Position numbers and translations under genes: made by a program. The notes under the pieces are model-generated. The model did no database searches. It saw nothing but the letters and a program-made list of their open reading frames with translations, and was not told where the DNA came from. From the NCBI GenBank assembly GCA_964036155.1, contig OZ038423.1, positions 31,511,249 to 31,575,248 of the forward strand: a DNA stretch of 64,000 bases, in the 5' to 3' direction. Of the stretch, positions 40,591 through 52,336 are shown one piece after another; within the stretch, counting starts at the first letter, position 1, and each line of letters begins with the position of its first letter. The stretch is from Diploscapter coronatus (taxonomy: Eukaryota; Nematoda; Chromadorea; Rhabditida; Rhabditidae).

Positions 40591-43500
40591 TTTTTATGGT
40601 TTTTAATTATGATAATCTTTGAAAAGTGACAAGTTTCATCCAGTTTTCGGCTATTATAACCAGAAAGTTTAAGATTCCTGAAATGATAATGATCTGACTC
40701 TGTCAGGTGTGCAACACCGAATCGGAATAAGACACAGAACAGTGTATAGGATGGCGTTTTTGTGGACAGTGTCTCCATGTCTGTTTCATCTCGGCTCTAC
40801 GTGCTCTCTCGTCCTCTGTAAATACTGCCCTCTGGCATTCCCTCGTTCTCTGGCCTCTCTCGGACTTCCGTCGTCTTTCGCCTCTAAACCGGCTCCAGCG
40901 CGTATTTGTTTCGTCGTCGCTGAGGCTCGCAACGCGTCGTCCTTCGATATTCTCATTTTCGTTATTTCTTACCTCGCTCTTTATTTCTTTCCTTCCGCTA
41001 AAGGACCGCGTATCATCAACTCATTCCGCTACTTATCGAAAATGAATTAATTCACAAGACTTTTTCAGGATTTTTTAAAATTTGAACATGAAGATCAGCT
41101 TTAATTTTGTTTTTCATGCAATTTTTAATCTTAATCAATAACTGCATAACATGGTGCTTCAGTAAAGTAGATGTGAAAACTTTTGGTTTCGCATAAATCC
41201 GAACGAGAGTACCGTATAAGGTTACTTTAGAAAATAATAATAATACCTAACTTTTCTCACCAATTTAAAATTCTCAAATCAATTAGGACCTTTATCTTTT
41301 GTCCGTAGAATTGCTAGTCAATCCCTTCAGTTGTCGGCTTTTTCGTCGTCCCTGCGCTTCTTCGACTGTTTGCCGCTGCTCGTGTTCATTTCCCCTCCTT
41401 CCCTCGTCCCCCAGGCCTAATTCCATTGTATTTGACCGTTTAGTGCTTTTGGATTCTCCTAGGGAAAGTCTCGTCTTTCAGACTAACACACAGACACAAT
41501 CAGTTAATTTCGGTGCATTTCAAGTGAAGCGTCGACAAATCGACAAATTAGGATTCTAATAGAAATTTTCTAATCTCTTTAGGATTTTCATTTTGTCAAA
41601 GTTTTTTTTTGTATTTTTTAATCATTTCATCATGTCCTTTCATAAAGGTTCAAAGCCAGGAGCATTTTTTAGACGTCACAATGATACCACAAAAATAGTC
41701 CTCAAAATGATCGAACATTTTACTACTCTTACCTACACACACTATTTATGAATGCTACATTGTTGCGATGATGCAACATTTCTAAATCGTCATATCTTGC
41801 AACTTATTTATCTTTTGTTCTTCTTGAATTCCTAAAATTTCCTGAATTCATTTCACTCCATTTCGACTCCTTCACACAAATTCTCAACGATTGCATCATA
41901 TCTTTTTCCGCTGCTCCACCTTTTCGTCTCTCCAATTCCCCGCTATTTTGCCATCTCCTCACGACCAGTCTTGGCGCCTTCGACCAATCCTCACTTCAGG
42001 CCTACCGGCGCGCGTGTGCTTTTTCTCTCCATCCTCTCGAGTTGCCTTATCTTTCAACAATGCTTTTTTCAGCACCTTTCTGCGTTCTTTTCAAGTGCTT
42101 CATAACACTTCCTGTATCCTTTCTCTCGCACTTACGTTCTCTCAATCTTTGGCTCTCCAAATTTTCCATGATCTCTAACTTAGTATAATTCTTTTCTCTT
42201 CAACTTTCGATAGATTTTCCTACAATGTCTCGATTTTTCCTAAATCTTTCCTGTCTCTTACTTCAGAATGACATTTCTTTTCAGCGCTTTCACGTCTTTG
42301 GCAACTCGCAGTTTTTGCCGTTTCTGTGCTTTCTTTTTCATTCGCTATTTTTTCAATTCGTACCCTCTGGCAAGTGTCCGTTGCACTTCAGCAAGAAGAG
42401 ATCTCGATGAAAATTCAATTTCAACATACAAATCGATTTTTTCAAGAGCTGAATCAATATTTCCCAAACATTTTTGTAATTCGCATTTTGTATGTTTCAT
42501 CGAATTCCTATATCGAAAATGTTCGATAATGCCTCAGATTTTACTACCCTTCAAACTCTAACAAACAACTCCAAGATCGTTATCATTCTGTAAACTATGA
42601 GTCCTACTTGAAACCGTTCTATGTTTCTGATGCCAGATGACTCTGTATGTAAGACTGATGCATATTGCACTCTTTGTTTCGAGCATGAGTCTGTATCTCT
42701 GCTTCTTCTTTCTCTCATTCCTTCGTGTTTCAGTTTCATTCTCTTTGAGCTGCTCGATTTCCAAATGCACCCTCTCGAAAACTTCTACAATGCAAAGAAG
42801 GCACCCCCAACCCACTTCTCGCCCCCCTCTATCCATTTTTCTAGCTTCTTTCAACTCTCTTTCAATTTTATTATATCCTGTCCATCAGGCTTCTCTGATT
42901 TTGATATCACGATATCTTTTTATCTTCATCATATCACAAGCCAAATGATGACACTTTATTTGGAATCGAAATATCTAAAATTGGATATCGAGTGCGAAAA
43001 AGTTTCTTCCCGGCTCTTGATCGAATTTTTTAGTTTTATCGTGATCAATAATTCTAATTTTTTGTTTAAATTTCCAGTCATTCTGCATTCAAGAAGTTCG
43101 CTAGTATCAGAATGGCACTTCGAACAATCTTCGACCATCTATTGGATAGGGAATTTACAGGCGAAATTATAAGTCTACTATTTGCTCATCAATCATGTTC
43201 TCACCTGTGTCTGGCCATTATTTACTCAATTATGCCCAATGTCTTTGCTCATCTTTGTACTTGTAAGATTGTGTGCTCAGCACTTCAGACCTATCTCTTC
43301 TACAATTCTGGTGATAAGTACCCGCCCCTTTTTCTCGACTTTCTACAAGTGATGGACGTAATGCTTGATTGTCTTTACTGGTCTTTATGGGTGGGCTAGA
43401 ATCACTGAATCGTCGTCCCGTTAAGAACCGGAGTCTTTCGCAAGATTGCCAAATTTTTGCCCAGCCCCGATTATGGCCATTTTTATCTTGTTCTGCTTTC

Positions 43501-44410
43501 AGATAATTTTTTTCTTGAATCCAAAAGTCCCTTCTCCAATCCTCTGCCAAGTTTCATTTTCATTCTCAGCATGTCCTGGTGTGCTTGTCCGTGTTGCGGA
43601 CCTTTGCACTTTCCTGCTTACATTTGCGCGTCGCTATTGTTTTTCTTCTCTGATTTGGTGGTGCAGCGCCTGTCAAACGAGGTCGACTTTTCCGCTTCCT
43701 CAAAGTCTCAGGCTTTGCTCGGTCTTACGCTCGCTCGCTCATAGTCCGACTCGCGCCTCGGTTCGCTAAATTCTTTCCGCACCGATATTTTCTCGCTGTC
43801 GTTTCAGATATCTCCCCCTTTCCGAGCTTTTTCTCGCTTTCAATTTGCTTTTTCATATGTCCTGTTTTCCGGTGCCACCTCAAATCCACCCTTCTTGTTT
43901 TTTCTATTGAATGTTATGAATACGCTAGAGGGGTCACTTTTAAGCCGGCGAATTGTTCCTTGTCCCTTTTTCTATTGTTATTTGTTCTATTGTCATAAGA
44001 AATTTGCATTTCACATCTCCTATTTGGAGGTTGAATTTCATTCTTCATTTTTCGTTGTCGAAATTTGAATTTTCGCCTTCTGATTTTTCGAATAATAATT
44101 TTAGGATATTTCGAAAAGCAAATTTATATTAACTTCTGGCGACACCCAAAACTTAGCCGATGTTTAGTGGTGAATGAATGATTTGTATCCTTCTGCAATT
44201 ACTAGCTGCCACACAGGTACAGGAAAACTTTCGGATTTATATTTGAGAAGTTCAACTAAAGTTTTTTTTCCGATAAGTCAGTTTTGTTTCAAAAATTTCT
44301 GATTTGCTGACAAAAATCCTAAGGCAATGTAGAAATTGTTTTACTTTGATGAAGAAAGTCGTACTTCATTAGTCACCTCCCGATTTATTTAAATCTGACT
44401 CTTGTTTCAG
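40591..44410. other. CT-rich upstream region of the FN3 gene; 5' exon unresolved
   Basis: Long CT- and CpG-richer tracts (about 40740-41000, 41320-41470, 41880-42170, 42700-42850, 43450-43800) give open frames in several overlapping frames, none with domain content. The FN3 gene needs an upstream exon ending in phase 0 that supplies a signal peptide. Weak candidates are an ATG at 43473 (MAIFILFCFQIIFFLNPK, then GTCCCT) and an ATG near 43571, both with poor donors. I do not call either. Confidence 0.4.
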
Positions 44411-47400
44411 CTAACCCAATCATCGTCGATATTCGTTGATTGGTCCGTCAACGCGCTACCATCCGTACAGCATTATATTCTCGACTATGCACCTCCAGTT
44501 GGCAACCCTTCAGCTGGATCTACGATTCAGGGGTAAAATGACAATGTCAATGACCGATAACTTGAGACGAAATAAACGAATCACGCGTATTTGAATGTGC
44601 AAAGTGGGCATTGCATATGTACAAATAGTCGTCTATTTCATTCATTGAATATGGCGTAATAGCGTAAAATCTGCTACAAACAACACGCTAATTTCCGAGC
44701 ATCGATTTTTCATCCCTTTGATATTGTCTCAAGCAATCGTTCATTTACAACAATAATGCTTTATTTAGAAAAAAAAGCGAACTACTTTATCTGATTTTTA
44801 AGTTTGACTAGATACTGATTGATCTTCATCTTGAATGACAATTTATTATATTCTAAATCTTATCTTCCAGAACCACGACTCACGCCTTCATCAACGGCAC
44901 GATCCCCGCATCAGAGTATCAGATTTACGTGACCGGAATCGTGCCGGACGGCAGTCGACGCAACGTTTCTACTCTCACTGTGATTAGCGGTAAGCTTTTA
45001 CACATTCGCATACGTATTTTTTCCAACTTTTACTTTTTCACTCACGCAATATTTTCTGTTCCTTTTTACAGTATTTCTTTCAATTTCCTACTCAACTCTT
45101 TCTCACCATTCATCATTCTCGCTTTCTTATTTACACGGCGTCTAATCTTGCATCTAGCTGTAAGGGAAATTCCGTAAATTGCAAAAGAAAAAAATCTACG
45201 TGAATATAATGGGGAAAAGTGAGAAAGGAACATTGGCAATGGAGCGAATTCTGTTAGCAGTTGAGAACGTTCGCAGCTCGTTCTCGTTTCCTTCATTTTC
45301 TCACGCGGTTTTCATCATTTTCGAGAAATAGCATTGCCAATGAAGAGGGACAAACATCATTGTTAGCCAATAGACCGTGCTTACGAATGAGTACTTTCGA
45401 GAGTGACCACGCAGAGTGTCGAGCAAAGATTCTGAGACGAAAGAATAAAGATTTTCCTCGAGTAGTAGAGCACTGATAAGATAACAAATATCTAGTAACT
45501 GATAAATGGGTTACAAGTTTGTTTATTATCTAACTTTCAACTTTTATCGTTTCATCCTTGCTCCAAGTAATAGAATTTGAAATGCAGGCCCAGAGGCACC
45601 CCAACTCGATTCGATTGAAACCACGGAGCATGAAGCGACGATTTCGTATTTCCCGCCATCTGGAAACGAAATCAGCTATTATATCGGTAGGATTTGCTCT
45701 AAATGTTTTAAAAGATGTCTTAATCTTAGTTTTCATATTTTCAGCTGAATTTTGAAATCGTTAGCTCGGAGCTTGCTATACTAAGAATATTCAAAGTACT
45801 TAGCCCTTTGTAGTTACCAGCCTCGTTTTCCCTTCTCCATACTATTTCTCAGAAAAGAGGGTGGTAACTACAGTGAGCCAAATTACTTTTGAATTAACGA
45901 AATTTTGTTAACTAATATTCGAAAGTTTCAGAGTACTACCCAGCAGGTCATGAAGAATACGCGAATGTTCTCGAAACGAAGGCATCTTTGGTTCGACTTC
46001 GAGGTCTTGATTCGGGCACCACGTTCCGCATCAAAATCAAGTCGATTTTTCGCGGCATTCACTCCATTCGGGCTATCGATGCGTCGTTCACCACAGCTGG
46101 AGCACGTGAGTGTTCAAATTATTTTAGTCCCATATTTTTGACTTATATAAAAATTAGATTATGGTTAAGTAATTTATAACTAGACCCCTTTTGATGTGAT
46201 TTTCCCCTTTAAAAATCACTTTCGTGATGCAATCTCGATCGATTTTCTTCGAGCTAGTTTCGGTAGAAATTAGATGCACAAACTCACTTCTTCTGCGAGC
46301 GTCTTTCAATCCTTTTTATCCTTTGTCTACTCGTCTGCGTATCGAATTACCAGCACTGGTTCCCTCGCTATGTTCCTGCGATTTCTGGTTCTTCGATTCG
46401 TTTTTACCTGGGGACTCTAATATTTCATCATTTTTCTCCCGTTACTTGAAAATGTTTCTCCTTTCCGAAATCCAAATTAGTACTTCGCGATTCTATTGAT
46501 TTGATTTATCCTGTGCTGTTCTTGTGGGCTATCAATTTTTGAACACGAAAAAGCAACCGATAATATGAATTATCATAGACGTTTTCACGAGTATATCCCC
46601 CATCATAGGGAAAATTTTCGTGGCGCTTCTCCGAATTAGACGGTCAAAATGAGAGGATTATTTTGGTAGACTACTCGGGGTGAACACTGTGTAAAGAGTG
46701 CTCTCCTCCTCGATGAGAAAGCCGATTACGACAAATTTAGAACACATACGCAAATATTCCAAACTTCTGACGAAATACACGAAAATGTCGTGAACAATCC
46801 GAGAGCCCATCGATTTTATAGAAAAAAAACAACAAATGAAGATAACAAATACAGTAGTTTATTTAATTTTAGCATCTGAATCCTACGACTACACCAGCTC
46901 GAGTGAGTTCAGCGTCCGGACGTTGCCGCCAGATTTCAACCTCGTCATGACACCATTTATTACAACGACGTCTGAGCCGAATTATTACGAGTATTCCAAG
47001 GAATCTTCGGATGAGAAGACAGGTACTTTTGCCTACGAACGAAATTTTACATGATGAAATTGCATTAAACCTTCCAATGTCTAATTCAAAAAATATTCTG
47101 AACTCAGGAGGCACATCAGCCGCAGTTGACGTTGACAAAGGCGACAAATTGACGACGCTCATCGATGAAACATCAACGGAATTGAGGATGTCAACATTGG
47201 CAAGGACGACATCAGAACCACTCCCAGAACGAGAAAGAGAAGAGAAGGAAGGAAAGGAAATCGACATCACTCACATGTCGACTCATCTCGTTACTTCCGC
47301 GCCATCGTAAGAAATGCTTAAATTATTTTAGAAGCAGAAAAAGGCTGATCTTTATTGATAAATTAGCTAGATATACTTTTTTTAATAAAAGACTAGCTCA

Positions 47401-50400
47401 TTTGACAGATTATACTTTTTCTCAAAGAATACCTACAAACTTGGGACTTTTCCACTGCAAATATCCCTTATGCGGGATGAACTATTCCAGTCAGTTTTGC
47501 ATTACCATTCTTAATAATGGGGCGAGAGATCATGACCGAATTTTTGCGGTTGAAAAGTTCCAAGCCTGGATACCGAAGGTGTGAACCGTTATCAAGAGAT
47601 GCAAACTTTCGAAACCAGAAAACTCTTCCCAATAAACAAGGACAATTTCAGTGTCGAAGCATCTGAAGAAGAGGAAGAGATTGAGACCACGCCGAGAAGC
47701 ATCGCCACAACAACGACAGCAACGTCAAAGAAGACGACAACTGCTCAGAAAACAACGACGACAACAACTGAAAAGACGACGAAAGGAACAACAACACCGA
47801 AGAAACTGTCCGTCATCGATACCGGGGATTACGGGAAGAAATCAAGCGAGGTAAGAAGTTAATGAATTTCCTACCTTTATTGAAGACTAAAATTTAGAAA
47901 CCAGGAAAACTGGATTTGAGCCCTATTCCTGAAGGATTCAATAATCCTGACGATGTTTCGTTGAGCGAAGAAAACGAAATGCTTAGGTAAGTCTGATTTT
48001 TTAGGATAACAGGCGAATATGAGACCGAAACTTTGATCTATTGTTAAAATGGTAGCTATGAAATTCAAAAGTAGATCTTCAGTGTTTAGTTTCAACCATG
48101 AAATATGATGACTGAGTCCTAAGTTCGATTGCATTTCTTATATTCAACTTCTTCTAATAGGTAGCTTTCAGGTTGGATTGGAACGTCCCAGAGAGTACGG
48201 TGTGTGATGCATTCCTAGTCAACTACACGATTTTGACGCTCAGCAAACCTCAGTCCTTCTCGGTCGCTACGTCAGACGATTTTGCGCTAATCAAAGTAAG
48301 AATAAATTTCGAATAGTTTGAAAAACTAAAGAATTTAGATGTTTAATGAGCATACGCTTGATATTCGCGTATTCTGTATGTTGGCTGGAGCGTTGTCGAA
48401 GACGTGGTGGGCTCGACGGATCGCGTATCTTGAACGTAAGCATTACATTTCGAAGAAAGTGTGAAGATCATTACAAATGAGTAGAGATTACAAGTGAATT
48501 AACGACATTTATGATTTTCGGAAATTGTTTGCTTCAATGGCAAATTTTAATGTAACTAGAAAATATCTGACCAAAATTACAAATTTCAGAGCCTCGCCAA
48601 GTTGAAGACGCAAAAATTACGCACTTGGAAACGGACGAATTCTATGTTGCGTCGATGAGAATCGAGTGGAAATGGCCTGAGGGACATAATTTCGAATTAT
48701 ACAAAATCGTGGTGGAATATGGAATTGAGAAGGTCACTTTTTACCTATTTTAGAGACATTTTTACCGTTTTAATTTAGGGCGCTACGAATGAAATCGAGG
48801 TTACCGAAGAAACGTCGGTTTTGCTGGAGAAACTCGAGCCTGCTCAACAGTACATCATCAACATCAAGAATGTCTCCACTGAATTAACCCTAGAATCGAA
48901 ACCAGTTGAAATTCGACAGATTACTCGTAAGCTTCTTTTGTAAAAAGTATTCCACTTAAACATGTCACCACCACTTTTTTCCAATGCTCACGACCCTAAA
49001 AATTTGATAATGCCTACAAAATTCCATGATGATGGATCATCGACAATTACTATATGGCAGAATGTCTCTCCACACTATTTCTTTCACATTTTACCCTCTT
49101 GTTTACCTCTAACTATAGGACTCCGCCATTTAGTAATTGCTCCTGGATCAGCCCGAAGTTACTCATGAATCTATTTCAGCCCCTCTAATTTCATCCACAG
49201 TCTATCCCGGCCAAATTTCATCTACTGCAATCAACGTGAATTTCGGAGAATCCGATCCAGAGCAGGGCAGATTCGACCATTACATTCTCACGTTCAGCGG
49301 AAACAACAAGAATATCACCAAGAAGCTCGAAATTAGCGATGAGTAAGATTTCTTGAACTTTATGGATTTTTAAAAATAACTTATTTTAGTAAATCCCTCA
49401 CATTCACCAAGCTGATCCCGGGAAAGACGTACCACTTCGCAGTTTATACTGTTTATAAAGGAGTCAAGAGCAGACCTGTCATTGCTGATATCACAACTTG
49501 TAAGAAATAGGAAAACAAAAATTCAAGAAATGATTCTTAAAATTTAGATCCACTGAAAGTAAATCAACTGTACCCCGTCGTGGGAAAAGATTATTGTATT
49601 TTATATTGGGACATAGAGAATTTCGGTGATTCTGATGTGCGGTTTAGGTTGAGGTAAGCATTCATGAAATTTTATAATTTTCTTAAAAAATGTTTAAATG
49701 TTTTTAATTTCTATGAATCAAATTAATTTAAAAAATATATAAGAATCTTATTTTAAGTCACAACGCGGATAAACTACCTACCGTATCAGTGGACGTGAAG
49801 GGAACGTCTCGACATCGTTTCGGAAACCTCAAATCGGACACGTACTACACATTCACAATTACCGTAATCATGGGAGCGGGCAAAAATGCGCAGGAAAGCG
49901 AATCCGAAATGGTCACTGTCGCGATTCCTAAGGGTTAGAAATTATAACTTTGAAACAAATTAGTGGTTTAGAAATTAAATAAACTAAAATATTAACCTTG
50001 AAGATCGTTTTTAAAGGCAATTTGGAAATCGCGAAACCGCGAGACACGAGACATTGAGACATTGAGAAATAGTGTGGGAAAGAAGCCTATCATCCACACC
50101 CTACTCTAACCCTATACTATTTCGCCTATGTCCCGCCGTGTCTCGTGGTCTCGTGGTTTTCAAGTAGCCTTCTAAATGGTTATATCTTAGGCCAGATGGT
50201 GCCGAAAGTTCAACGCCAAGGCACTCGCGAATTGGTCGTTTCGTTCGAGAACGAACCCAACGTGTTCACCGTTCTCAACGGGGCTGCAGACAACTTTGCT
50301 GTCATCGTTTCCGACAATTCCGATTTGAACGATGATAACTACGAGTTAAGATCGTGGTTCGAAGTGAAGGATGAGGAGGAATGGGGATCTTATAGGTAAA

Positions 50401-51403
50401 TTTCAAGTATTGATTTTATATAAATTATTCTGTTTCAGAGCATCTCCCTCGACTTGGAACCCGTTCACGGAGAATATCCACAAAGCGTCTTTCACCGTCG
50501 GCACGGACGATTGTGTTAAAAGGAGTTTGGAAGAACCGGTGAGAAGTTTTGCACAAGTAAAAAAATTGCAATATATCAATTTTCAAGGATGTCAGATTAG
50601 AAGAAATATAATGTACTTGTAATTTATTTCTAATTTGAAGATATCTTAAAATTCAGTACTGCAACGGCATTCTTCGCGCAAATGTGAAATATCGTGTGAA
50701 AGTGCGCATGTACACGGACACGAAAGTGGCGATGGAGACCGATTGGGCCTCGATTGAAGGATTCGTCGGCGAAGAGGCCACCGAAAATGGAGAAGAGGAA
50801 GAAGACGGTAGGTTTTTTTTTTTTTAATTTTACCATCATAAACTAACTGATATTACTATTAAGCTAGATTTTGCAACTTGTGTCAATGTGCTAATTCCAT
50901 TCTTTCTCAGCTGTTAAATGGCATATCGAATTAGAGTTTGATTCCATCTATTCCTCCCCATTGGCAATCGCTATTCACGGCACACTACGGCACGAAATTT
51001 TTGCTATATTATAGTAGGATTTTATAATATGAAGAAAGAGGGGACTATTGAAAATCGTGCTGTCATATAATACAAATGTCATGTCGGTAGCGTGCCGTCG
51101 TGCCGTATTTTTAAAACGGCTCATAGAAAAAGGCACCACTTTTTCTGAGAACTAGTATGAGGAAAAGAAAAAAGATAGGCAAAAGTGGTGCCTTTTTCTA
51201 GGAGCCTTTTAAAACTGCCTTCCCCGTTAGAGGCTAAAAATTGACTACTTATATGAATATTTGCAGATTATCGTTTCCCTTGCCATATGTATCTGAACGG
51301 CTGTCGTCGAAAGGCCGCCGTCGCCCACCTCATCCGCAAATCGCCATTCGCTTTCATGTTAATGCTTCTTGCGCCATTTGTCATTCCATTCCTCTATCAT
51401 TAA
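44411..51403 (+). CDS. Multi-FN3 ectodomain with RPTP type III-like membrane-proximal region, no phosphatase (5' incomplete)
   Basis: Twenty in-phase exons (44411-44532, 44871-44989, 45588-45686, 45932-46105, 46873-47022, 47108-47306, 47652-47850, 47898-47986, 48172-48295, 48339-48435, 48590-48732, 48779-48926, 49180-49342, 49390-49499, 49548-49653, 49758-49933, 50191-50395, 50439-50538, 50657-50807, 51267-51403) encode 936 aa from the first exon found. Order: two FN3 repeats (about 1-171), a Thr/Lys/Glu-rich mucin-like linker (172-384), four more FN3 repeats (384-739), then about 150 residues with FTVGTDDC and YCNGILRANVKYRVKVRMYT, the pattern just outside the membrane in PTPRB/PTPRJ/DEP-1 type receptors. 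An acidic stretch (TENGEEEEDD) follows. The last exon ends in a hydrophobic tail (FAFMLMLLAPFVIPFLYH) and a stop, so there is no cytoplasmic phosphatase. It could be GPI-anchored or tail-anchored, or a short isoform. The signal exon is missing. Confidence 0.8.
44549..44750. mobile_element. MITE-like element, family C copy 2
   Basis: Lies in the first identified intron of the FN3 gene, inverted relative to copy 1 at 20104-20301. The left end reads TGACCGATAACTTGAGACGA; the right end, read on the other strand, has ACGATTGCTTGAGACAAT. The interior matches copy 1, including GTGCAAAGTGGGCATTGCAT. Confidence 0.8.
45808..45874. mobile_element. Short inverted-repeat element, about 67 bp
   Basis: TGTAGTTACCAGCCTC at the left end is matched by the reverse complement of GAGGGTGGTAACTACAG at the right, with a pyrimidine-rich loop of about 30 bp. 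It lies in an intron of the FN3 gene. It may be a tiny MITE or a stem-loop; only one copy is here. Confidence 0.5.
49044..49138. mobile_element. MITE-like element, family D copy 1
   Basis: In an intron of the FN3 gene. The left end ATTACTATATGGCAGA is inverted at the right end (CTCCGCCATTTAGTAAT). The core CTCTTGTTTACCTCTAACTA recurs in copy 2 at 55220-55323. Non-coding. Confidence 0.65.
50015..50171. mobile_element. MITE-like element, family A copy 2
   Basis: Occupies most of the 257-nt intron between two FN3-gene exons. Arms contain GCGAGACACGAGACAT and, inverted, GTGTCTCGTGGTCTCGTGG, as in copy 1 at 7038-7195. The host exons on both sides keep frame, so insertion was neutral to splicing. 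Confidence 0.75.
50976..51107. mobile_element. Short inverted-repeat element with CGGCAC ends
   Basis: The left end CACGGCACACTACGGCACGA and the right end CGTGCCGTCGTGCCGTA are inverted copies. The interior is AT-rich. It lies in the last intron of the FN3 gene, directly beside another hairpin element. Confidence 0.55.
51112..51212. mobile_element. Hairpin element, about 100 bp
   Basis: TAGAAAAAGGCACCACTTTT at the left is perfectly inverted as AAAAGTGGTGCCTTTTTCTA at the right. Together with flanking GGCTC / GAGCC the stem is about 30 bp around a purine-rich loop. It lies between the last two FN3-gene exons. Confidence 0.6.
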
Positions 51404-52336
51404 ATCTACAATACCTTCTTCACGGAATTTTTAACCTAACTAGCACATTTCTTAATCTTTTTATTAGCAATTATGCAACCATTTTGAATCTAGATGTTCT
51501 ATTCTATTGCTCAGAGTTTCACTTTTACAATTCTTTAAAAATTATTCATCGTGATGCAAAGGAAATTCGATAGTTTTAATGCGATAAATGGTCCTATTTT
51601 GCTCATCATTTTTCCTTTAACCTTGAATTTTTTTTATAAATCGGTGAATTTCTATTCTTTCATCACTGATTTTCGAAGCATATCAGTATTTCGCATCTGT
51701 GGTACTATCATAATATTCTAATTATAAGTCTTTCGTAAGCTTTTTCTAGGCATTTTTGAAATCTATCATATCTTCTTTTTCCGTTGAAAATTGTTATGGG
51801 TAATCCGCATACTCTCATTTTTGTCATAATTATGCATTTTTTTAGTTTTATTAAATTATTTCATAAATTATACAGTCATGTGTGAAATATTCTATGATAC
51901 AATCCAAAAAGCGTACAATTTTGCGAAGATCTAACAAATGCTTCGCAAAACGAGTACATTAACACGTCAGAAAATATGAGTACCTAATCGTATAATTACA
52001 TCGACGGCGACAATATTACGGATTATTGATAGAAATTTAGTTTTTTCAAGAATGATAAACCACGAAATAAGTAACAACTTTCTTGGTATTATTGAATCGG
52101 AAAATTGTGGATTTTCATTCACAAAATATATGACCATTGAATAGCTTGAGATAATACCTTTGCGACATCAGACATTCACTCCGGCTTCGATATTTGTTTT
52201 AATCGATTCCGAGATCCTGTTAAAGAATGCTAGTTAATCTGCTTCATTCATTATTCAAAGACAAGAGTGTTCCCACAAATGTAATCCACAATTTTTAACT
52301 AAATAATACGCTTCGAATAAGAAATGTTCATTTGTT
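51404..52336. other. Intergenic region between convergent FN3 and spv-1-like genes
   Basis: AT-rich, holding the two 3' ends. I looked for downstream exons of the FN3 gene that could encode a phosphatase and saw none. Confidence 0.5.

Noticed and set aside
40709..41050. 113-aa open frame with a hydrophobic start
   Set aside because: Lies in a CT- and CpG-rich tract with several overlapping frames; no phase-consistent link to the FN3 gene.
43457..43769. Overlapping open frames that could hold the FN3 gene's signal exon
   Set aside because: Two frames each offer a hydrophobic start, but the donors are poor and nothing decides between them.
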